Shown: piece after piece, positions 22,201-32,500 of the stretch
How the letters are laid out: each line of letters opens with the position of its first letter
Position numbering within the stretch: the first letter of the stretch is position 1
Assembly (NCBI RefSeq): GCF_032854445.1
Contig: NC_088304.1
Coordinates: 32,358,810 to 32,422,809, forward strand
Direction of reading: 5' to 3'
DNA length: 64,000 bases
Origin: Liolophura sinensis
Lineage: Eukaryota > Mollusca > Polyplacophora > Chitonida > Chitonidae
Made by a program: the position numbers and the translations under genes
Notes under the pieces: generated by a model
Database searches by the model: none
What the model was told of the DNA's origin: nothing
The model's input: the letters and a program-made list of their open reading frames with translations, nothing else

Positions 22201-22755
22201 CTAGTCCAACCCAAACCTTAACTATAATTAAAACCCTAGACTTATCCCAAATTCAAACCTCGCCATAACTCGACTAACACAACCCCAAACTCACCTCGTG
22301 AACAACCCCAAATTCAATCCTATAGTTTTAACCCATTTGTCCTACCTCGACCATAACCATAAACCTATCTAGCCCTAATCATAATTATATCTCTAACTAT
22401 CCCTAGTTAGTCATAACCCTAACTAATCCTAACCCTAGTCATAACCCTAACTAATCCTAACCCTAGTCATAACCCTAGCTAACCCTAACCCTAGTCATAA
22501 CCCTAACTAAACCTATCATAATTATACCGCTAACTAACCCTAGTTTATTTATTTATGTATTTGAATGGTGATTTTCGCCGTAATCAAGAATATTTCACTT
22601 ATACGACGGCTGCCAGCATTACGGTAAGAGGAAACCGGGCAGAGCCCGGAGGAAACCCACGACTATCCGCAGGTTGAACTCACCCTAGTTAGTCATAACC
22701 TAATCCTAGCCATAATGCTGACTAAACCTAATCATAACCCTAACTCAGTTTAACT
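22201..22755. repeat. Telomere-like CCCTAA-rich tract
   Basis: Degenerate units such as AACCCTAACTAATCC and AACCCTAGTCATAACCC repeat over about 340 bases and resume after a SINE at 22683. The CCCTAA core recalls the animal telomere repeat TTAGGG on the other strand, but spacing is irregular. Confidence 0.75.
22546..22681 (-). mobile_element. SINE copy inserted in the telomere-like tract
   Basis: The 3' part of the SINE in minus orientation (tail TTTATTTATTT on the left). It is flanked by a 9-bp duplication ACCCTAGTT at 22537-22545 and 22682-22690. The head is missing. Confidence 0.82.
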
Positions 22756-23457
22756 TAATCATAATCTGACGTTAGCCCTGTATGAATATGATTCGTGGTT
22801 TTCTGTGTTGTTGGTATGACAATATGCATACCAGTTGACTCACGTTGCTACAGGTAGCTACATGTATATAGACACACACACGTCGGATGTCGATTACACA
22901 ATGCCGTGGTTTTGCATTGAGTCAAAATTTCCAAAAAACGGCTGTTTGTGGACACAAACTTAACAGCTAAATCATTACCGATGTTGGGTTGTTGCTGCCA
23001 GTGATTTATAATATTTCCTATTTTACCGTCACCTGTTCAGAAATATTATAACTATAATACATAGTAAGTTTACTTTCTCGTTATGTGTATTTATGAACAG
23101 CTGGACTTTGCAAAGTAAGGAAATAAAGAGAACAAATACGCCTGTCGCTAAGTCTCTTTAGATATGATATCAACTCTAGTCAGGGTTAGGATGTGATAAA
23201 TCGATAAGTCTGTACATTGTCGCTGAGACCGACAGTGCTCGATGTAACCGGGTGACTGCGCCCGAGGTTTTGCCGCTGTGCATGGCAAAATACGGGCCGA
23301 GGATTAGCTCTGCACTAGACAACTGTGCAGGAAGGAAAGCAAGGACGCGGACAGGAGAGTCATCAGGGCTCCGGTATCGAGTACAGACCGACTCGCAAGA
23401 AGACGCATCACCATTATCCATTGAATACAGCCTTCCATTCCTACAGCGATTCCGAAA

Positions 23458-23563
23458 ATGTTCAGCAGGCCGGCTTTGTTTCGTTGTGTCGTCGGTGCAG
23501 GCAGGCTTAGGGAGACTCCGTTAGTTCCAAGCACACATTGGTGGGGCCGACATACTGGTTGTG
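23458..23563 (+). CDS. PEPM: PEP mutase exon 1, basic presequence
   Basis: 35 codons plus one base from [19 protein letters not shown], ending G|GTAAGT in phase 1, which matches exon 2 starting TT CGG AAG. The peptide has six Arg and one acidic residue, as in mitochondrial targeting peptides. It was chosen because frame, phase and donor all fit; upstream frames give acidic or stop-interrupted sequence. Confidence 0.7.
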
Positions 23564-26500
23564 GTAAGTATATCTGACGTCTCGCTCATTCCGTTAATTC
23601 GCTCGCACTGCTTTAGCATAGGCTGTTACATTGGAGCGCTATAAGCCTTACTCGAGGAATAACCCATGGAATTTGTACCCGTTATGTACCCCTGTTTGCA
23701 TAGACTATGTAGCTATGGTGTGTGAACCCATCAACTCGCTGATTTCTCTCTCTATATATATGTTCACGGTGTATGTGTATAAATGTATTCTGTGCGACAG
23801 GTCATGTAGTATATTCGGGTATACCCTTCCGTTGAAACTCGAAACCATAGAGACATCATCGATAGTCTCTTAGAAATGCTTGATGGGGCTCTCAATGGGC
23901 GGACTGACATCAGTTTTCACGGGACATAATTGGCTGGGGTCACATCGCTCTTTTTCTCTCTAACCACATGGTGTGCATGGTTCTGGAAGAATTCAGAAGA
24001 TTGTAATCTATTTATAATACGCCCTGTCTGCTTTGGGAATCGCCCTTGGATCCGAGTGGGATTTCCCCCATGTAGGTCAATTATAGTGTTGTGTGTTTTC
24101 AGTAACCTTGCTTATCAGCGCGTGCACCTTGTCAGCGATATCAGACTGGCACCAAAAACGATTTGCTGTCATGCACATCTGGTCTACCAGCATATATATT
24201 CTTGAACAGATACGATGCCTTAATAAATTGTTTTCTATTGGGTAACACGTGTATGGGGCATGCACAGATGGGCAACGTAAATCATAAGTAGTCATACACA
24301 TGTTATAGCACAGTCATTATATATGGTGGGGAGCGGACCGTAATCGAGCAGTTAGCGTGGTTGTCTTTCAATAGTTATAGGACACAAGACACGGGTTCAT
24401 TTCCAGCTTTGAACTGGAATTTTTTTTCATTCACCCTCGCGCGACCGTTTGCACTTTCCAACGTTTGTTAGAGACCACTTTTCTTCCATCAGTATTACGT
24501 GCATTGTGTACGTCACATGTGGGAAAGTTCGTCGGCAACTTGCCAATGGTTGGTGGTTTATCACTGACACAGCCCATAAAAACGCAATCGTGTAAGTGAC
24601 GTTACACAGCACTGAAACAAACAGATCAAACCAAAACGTGCTAAAAGAAGCTACATGTATATGTACCAAAAAATTAGCATTATTCCAGGCCTTCAGATAA
24701 ATTAAACAAGCCAAGCTTCAATTTAAATTTCTTTTTCGTTGAAAATTAAAAATCCCTGTTACGGACGCAGCAGGATATATATAGCAGCATACTTTTGCAG
24801 AGAAAAAAATCTCTTTAAAACCAGGTCATTTGCTACAAATGCTGTTTACGTCACACCAGACCACGACTGTTGGCAAATATTGACATTAACTTTGTCCCTA
24901 TCGGATCAGCAGTATACCATGCAATTACTGAATGCTGGTATGTATATATATGATATACAGGCATGCAGGCTACAATCATCCGACATTAACTGACACATAG
25001 ATAGGTGGTCCTTGAATGTAGCAAAATTGTATAGACGGTTCATGAAATGAATGTAGCAAAATGTCAATGCCGGTCAATGAAATTAATGTAGTAAGATTGC
25101 ATTGACGGTCCATGAAATGCATGCAGCAGAACTGCATAGACGGTTCACAAAATGAATGTAGTGAAATGTTCATTACTGTGAAGCAAATGAATGTAGCAAA
25201 ATGTCATTGACCGTCCATGAAATGAATGTAGCAAAATGTAATTGACGGCTTATGAAATGAATGTAACAAAATGTCACTGACGGTGCTTGAAATGAATGTA
25301 GCTAAATGTTATTTATTGTCAAGAAAATGAATGTAGCAAATGCACCTTGTGTTCAACAACAGGAAGAACAGAATCTCTCACCAAACCAAAAACAAAAAAC
25401 AAAAAAAAAAAACTCACCAGCAACAACAACAACATCGCCTTACTCCCATAGAGGTGCTCATTGCAGTCAAAAGCATGTTTTATAACCATGCGCACTGTTC
25501 AGAGCAGTATATGTGTCGTGTTGAGTAAAAGCACTTCGTTGGATATACCAAAAATTGCAATCAAAGCCCAAATGTGATACATATTTTCTTATTAATTTGT
25601 TTATTTATTGGATTAGTGTTTTACGCCCAGCTCAAGAATATTTTCCCCCTATATGACGGATTCCACCATTATGGTGGGAGGAAACCGGGCAGAGCTATTT
25701 GTGCTCATTGCTATTTGGGTAATTGGTCTTGCGATGACAGAGCCGGAACGTCCTTTGTGGCTGACGGCTGATAGACGTATTTCTGTTTTAGATACCTATT
25801 GTTTTCTTTGCCCTGTTTCAGTTCGGAAGGTTTTGCCAGGCTTGACGTTCACCATGTCACAAAGGGGTTACGCCAGCAATGCGCCTTCAGGGAAACCGGT
25901 GAGCGAGCTAAAACTATTATCCCCGATAACAACTTACTTCAAGCTTTTGTAATGACCTCTTTTCTACTTCTTCCAAGAGCCTCTGGATAATGTGAGGAGG
26001 CCTATAGGTACAACTGGTTTACTGGAAGGTCTGATGTAACTTTACACTGGGTTCGATTATTTATTTCAGTTTTGAATAAACGCATCATAGTTGTGGAAGA
26101 CAAGTAGACTTCAGTGTACATTAGAGGGCGCTAAATGCCGTGCGAGCGTCATCGATCATTTACTGTCACAAACGCCCGCAAGCAATAATGGCGGGGCAAT
26201 GTACTATATAAGAAATTTGATGCTAAATTAACACACCGACTTACTCTAAAATATAGCCGTCAACACTATCGTTCATTCCCACAAAAATGTTTGTTGTCTG
26301 ATTGATGGCTTTCTGTTAAATTTAATACAGTATTTTTTATTAAGAGTAGATTCTGTGTAAATGTATCGGTTCGACTTCTTCTTGTTTCCAGAAAACGACA
26401 CAGCTCAAAGAAATGTTGAATTCCTCCGAATTAGAGTTTATTATGGAAGCCCATAATGGCCTAAGTGCCCGGATTGTCCAGGAGGCAGGTGAGTAAGGGT

Positions 26501-29500
26501 AATCGCCATTATGTATGTTGAAATGGCCGAGTGGTTGGAGTACGTGTGTCAAAAGCGGTAGAACTAGTTTCGATCCTTAGTCAGGTCATATCCAGGACAT
26601 TAACATTAACAATCTTACGTTATATTTAAGAACAGGGTCCCATTCTACAAAGTTATTTTAGTCTAAAGTCAAAATTTGAAACACCATTATAACACGGTTT
26701 GTGTCTCCAGAGCTTCAAATTTTGACGGGTTGGTCTAACAGTGTAACATTTGTTAAAATATATTCCCCAAGGTAACGCATAGTATCCAAATATAAGAATA
26801 TCTCAAACTTTTACTGAAGTTAAATCTGGTTTTATGGAATCGGCGAGAGATCGGAAGAATTATAATATAGGCCTAGTGTGTTTAGAGACAGGGGGCATCA
26901 GGTCAGTAGTCATTAGAATGATGTTTCAGTGATGCAGCATTATGGATATGTCAGCCAGCAACAAAAAGGTACCGTTGTGATGACCGAAATAAATGTCGAG
27001 ATGTAGAATTATTTGTCAATCGTTCAATAACCTGTGAACCAATAAATTACTGAGGTAATCGATGTTCTCAGGTTTCAAAGGTATCTGGGGGAGTGGCTTG
27101 TCGATCTCAGCTCAGATGGGTGTCAGGGACAGCAATGAAGCCTCGTGGACGCAAGTCGTTGACGTCATGGAGTTCATGAGTGACGTCACAGATATCCCCA
27201 TTCTGCTAGATGCTGACACTGGATACGGAAACTTCAACAACGCCAGGCGGTTAGTCCGCAAACTGGAACAGCGGAATGTTGCCGGTAATTTTTGTGACGT
27301 GATACAATTAAACTTCTGCGATACACACATATATATATATATATATATTGCGGGTGCTGACCATGGTCAAGTTGTTAAAGGTGCTCGCCATTTTAATCGT
27401 CAGGGTGCCGTTTAGTATAGGAAGCAATCGCAAATTGCGCCTTCCGTATTTTCCCTGACAACTTACAGTGAAGAGATAAGTTGCCATGGTAACTTGTCGC
27501 AGTGTTGTCATAGTGTTGTGGCAGCTTTGTGAAAACGGGCCCCAGGACACATGTGGTACGGGTTCTCTAGAACAGGGAATTTGTAGATTTCCCGCTCTCA
27601 TTTAATGTCGGGTCTTTGTGTCAATAAGCGGTTGACAACGCCCATCTGGCCGTTTGCGTAATTCAGCTGGTGTTCGTTGAAAACCACATCTCCTACTGTC
27701 GTGTGCATATCTGTACATCGGATGTGGGGGAAGTTCGTCAAAGACTTTCCTAAACCCATGGAACCAACGTTCTTCTTAAGTATACAAAGTGTTAAGCAAG
27801 AATAATAATAAAAAATTGCACTAGAGTATTCACGGCATTCTAGGGGTTATTGCAGATGTTTCTAACTTTGGAGTTTAAAAGCGTAAGGATATGAAGGAGC
27901 TACAGAGCGGCATAATGAAACATTTAATTATCTTGAGCAAGTACCAACATGCTGTTAATCAATATTTAAAGGCTACTGGCCAGTCTCATAAAATATAATT
28001 CTGCTATGCATTTGCTTATAATATTCTAGGTTATATATTTTAACTTTTTTTTTAATTTTAATTTTAACTGGGATCGGCGTTATTTTGTTAAAATATATTT
28101 GTCAATATATTTTTGTTTGATTATGGATGTTCTCATTATCGCATCGGAAAACAGTTACTGTCTCCTCGTGAAAACATTCCAACATGGCTGCAAAATTGTT
28201 AAAGTAGCGTTGAGCGATAATCATCCATTCATTCGAGTCAGACTTGTCACTCAAGCACTTTATTTTTTGCCATAGGTGCGTGTTTAGAAGATAAACTGTT
28301 CCCCAAAACAAACTCCCTCCACGACGGTCGTGCACAGCCCTTAGCAGATATTGATGAATTTTCCTTGAAAATAAAGGTATGGTTAATAAAGGTTTGTGCT
28401 TAATAAAGGTGTATACTTAATAAAGGTTTGTACTTAATATAGTTTTTTAGCCTCATTGGAGTCAAAGGTGAATTCAGTATTCTTACATTGTTCCAACTTA
28501 CTTGAATGTTTAAAAAAACGTAATGAGGAACATTTCCTCAATGTTGGAACATGAGGAGCATTATGCAGATTAGCGTTGACCAATATCGCCACTGCGCGGT
28601 AATAGATATCCCATTGTCTACAGGTTAGTAGCCGGCTTGTAGTCTGTAACCATTAAAATTGTTCCACTGGCATCTGTTTGTACTTTCAACTATTGCTGTT
28701 CCAGCTGAAAACTTTACAAAATGGAGTTTCTTGTAACTCACATTGCGACTCCATGTTTCTTTTTCTTAGAAGTCATTTCCAGCAGTTTTTTTGTGAACAA
28801 TTCTTGCAAAAGATTTAGAAACAATGTCAATTACTGAATCACAGTGAATGGAGCAACATCTTTTAAAGGAATTTTAACCATTCACTGTTCGGTTGCCGTC
28901 ATGTATATTAGTAGTTCACTGGATTATCTTTATTATTTTTATTATTTTATATGATAAATTCTTGTCGTTGGAGAATATAACATTTCAGTGATTTGAGCTT
29001 AGAAGGATATTGCAACGGCGCTGATTGGCAGACTGTGGAGATAACACCCTAAGTCACGGAAATTATTTTATTTGAGTTAATGTGTCATACCTACAATTCA
29101 GCTTAATCTAGCTGAGCATGACGTCGACTTGACGATCTCTCACTTCAGTCAATCGATGATTCTTAATCGTCTTTGAAATAGATAATAAACGATCGCAAAA
29201 AAGACAGCAAACATTTCAATTAATTCTACAAGTGTGGCATGTGTTCCAGGCGTGCAAGGACTCGCAGACAGACCCTGACTTCTGTATCGTCGCTCGTGTG
29301 GAGGCCTTCATCGCTGGCTGGGGCCTAGAGGAAGCACTGAGGAGGGCTGAAGCTTACAGAAACGCTGGTCAGTCTATGCAGATGTTCAAATAGAATTAAG
29401 CACTCGGTGTTTCTTTGTTTTATTTTGATTGATGGGTGCTTAGCGTCGTATTCAATTAAAGCTTTTCATGTATAAGACGGCGGTCAGAAGGAAATCGCAA

Positions 29501-32500
29501 AATCCGTAGCGATAGCTGGATTCGAACACACTGGTCTGGCAGTCACAGAGAGTTACCGTGTTAACATTCTCATCCAGCGAGGGCCCTCCTTATCCTGGGT
29601 TAACATGGATGACGACCATGTTATTCGAATGTCTGTTTCGAAGCCTTGGTTCAGTTTCACCATTATTGTAGGCCCTGTAGGTCGACATGACATGGCTGGA
29701 AAACTGTCCAGGCTAGACAAAGCCACAGTCGTTGTTGTAGGCCCTGCAGGTCGACATGATGCTGGAACACTGTCGAGGCTTCACAAAGCCACAACCATGG
29801 TTGTAGGCCCTGTAGGTCAACATGACATGGCTGGAACACTGCCCAGGCTGGACAAAGTCACAACCATTGTTATAGGCCCTGTAGGTCGACATGACATGAC
29901 TGGAACACTGTCCATGCTTCACACAGCCACAACCATTGTTATAGACGAAGCAAATGTCATGTTGTCAACAAAGAGTATATTTAGTTTCTGGTCCACTGAA
30001 GCGCTTACTGCGCTGATTGTACAATTATGTCCCTCTTTAAACCCCATCCTTCATTCGTTGTTTAAAAACACATCAAGCTCTGTGTCGATTTTTTCCGCGT
30101 TTAGAATTTCAATTTCAACCAAATAAAAACATTTTATATTATAAAATAATGAATCGTCGTGATAAATAGCATTGTATGGCTTTTTTTCTTCCCCAATATA
30201 GGAGCTGACGCCATTTTAATGCATAGTAAAAGAAGTGATCCCAAAGAAATCGAAGAATTCATGAAGGCGTGGAATAACCAGGTGTGATGTACATTGTATA
30301 TGTGAACTCGACCAAACGATATCTCTTTGGTTTTAATGTGTTAAATTAAAAGTTAAAATATGAAGTAAGGTTCATCATACAGACAACTTAAAACTATGCA
30401 GGCGGCCTCCGCGGCTAAGTTGGTTATCGCGCTAGCGCAGCGTAATGACCCAAGTGCCTCTCACTACAGGGAAGGTCTATCAGCAACCTGCCAATGGTCG
30501 TGGGTTTCCCCCGGGCTCTGTCCGGTTTTCTCCCACCATAATACTGGCCTAAGTCGTATAAGTGGAATATTCTTGAGTACGGCGTAAGACACCAATCATA
30601 TAAATAAATGAATAAAACTATGCAAAAAATATACTTTCATGTCATTTTCTACATTTTTCTAATGAGAGTTAAAGCCATTTAAAATTTTGAATTCTAAAAT
30701 GGCCTTTATGGACCATACTGTCAGAGTTTAGAAACTCTGACGTAACAGGAAGTTTTCCCCACCCCAATCATGACACTGAATGTTGTCATAACTCTTTTAA
30801 CCCATGAGTAAAAGATTACTGAAATAACGTTCTCAAAAATTCCTTCTTTCTGGTGAACATCCACCCACAAAGGGCCTATCAGTTATTCTGTCTGTAATGG
30901 AAGACCCGGTCCCACCTCATTATGAAATGATTCAATTTATAGAGAATGCAGTGCACCAGAACTTCGTATTATGATATACTGTAAGATTGTAGATATTTTC
31001 CCGACATTTTTTTTGCAACTAAGTCGTTACAATTACTACCAATAAACCAACAAAAAAAGGTGATGTGACGACAGAGTTAATAAATATCGCCACTATGGCC
31101 CATAAAGCACAACATAAAATTAAAATATTTGAATGCCTTTTTATCTCTCTTCAAAAATATACAAAAATAAATGAAAGTATTTTTCGTTTTCAGTTGTCTG
31201 CAAGATGAACCTTACTTCATATTTTAACTTTCTTTTACTTTAAAGACAAAGAAAACATTAACATAAAGTATGTGTCAGATGAAAGACCATCAACTACTGT
31301 GGAGAAAAGTACTTATTTATTTTTGTAGAATTTGTTCACCCTATATGCATTAAAATGCATTTTTTGGGCCTTTGAATTCCACTGTTGCCTTTTCTGACCA
31401 TTTGGGACGAATGACGTAACATCAGGTTTTGGCTACTTATCACACAAAGACTGGAAGATTTTGTCGATCAAAATACATTTGGATATCCATGTAGAGCTAT
31501 CGATGCATTCAACGAATAGACCTAATAAGTAACTATTTTAATAAAAAAAAGATATACATTACGTCGCTGATACCCAGTCAGGCCACGGTAGGATCCGATA
31601 CATTGAAAGAATTTCACTCGCTTCGAAAAAGTCTTAAAGCAATAAATCCAGATATTTTTCTGAACAGTTTTTGATGGCATCTCATCTGATATATACTTCA
31701 TTTTAGTGTTTTCTTTGCCTTTAATGTGTTTGTTGTGACTGACAGGAGGATCCTACCGATGTGAATTTACGTTGATAAGCTGCTGAACGGATTAAGCTGA
31801 TAGACTATAATTCTGTTGGTGCTTCTGTTCGTTGATCTGATCGCTCACCGGAGGAAAATAAACCTCCTCCACTAGTAATCACCGAGCAATGACTGGAACG
31901 TGGCCATAGTATTCCCTCTAGAAATCCATTGTGACTCCGACAAAGTGATTCCACCTGATCAATTCTAGAGCAGTGACGGTTAATAAAGTGCAATTAACAT
32001 CACTGCACCTTTTTGCTTTTTAACCTAATTCTGCTTAAGTCATGGTGCTAGTGTGTGTTGGGGTGGAGGGGGTGGGGGGTGGGTGGGGGGGGGGGAGGGA
32101 GGCGTGTAGTTTGCAACTGTTTGAGCATTTTACATGAACAGTTAGAATAACCCCTGACAGAGTCAAATTGACAAAGAGGCTGTATTTCACCGGTTGCGTC
32201 TTACTATTTACCAATTATCGGACTCTTGTCGCCGCTCTGGTTTTACCCTGTGTACAGTTAGTGTTTAATTATACCCAGTTGAGTGCAATTTTCGATAGGA
32301 AATCTAGACATGAGTCTAAAGATTCTTCCTTCGCATAGGCTTTATTGCTTTTCCAATTTGTATCTGTGATAAAATGAAACCACCACGACATGACTTACAT
32401 GGTTAATCTATCCTGTCGAAGTAGAAAGAGAATTACTAGTAACCTGTCAAATCGTACATGACATACCTTTGTATGCTGAGATTCAAATCACTCCGTTACC

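Larger units (their letters stand above)
18303..23400. other. Intergenic region between the LINE and the PEP mutase gene
   Basis: It holds a 28-bp array, a telomere-like tract, two SINEs and one copy of a dispersed repeat (21760-21985). Two CpG-containing open frames stand out: 20007-20127 plus (MAATVGVVPENVIILLICA, ending at a GTAAGT donor) and 20605-20820 minus (MSRRFYRTGWLSHVDDPG). Either could be a first exon, but neither has a family match or a recognised partner exon, so they are not called as genes. Confidence 0.5.

Noticed and set aside
24335-24410. tRNA gene with AGCAGTTAGCGTGG and GGGTTCATTTCCAGC
   Set aside because: Box spacing is roughly right but the acceptor stem does not pair; probably another decayed SINE head.
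26522-26585. Functional tRNA gene
   Set aside because: A and B box-like sequences are present but acceptor and anticodon stems do not close, so a relic is more likely.
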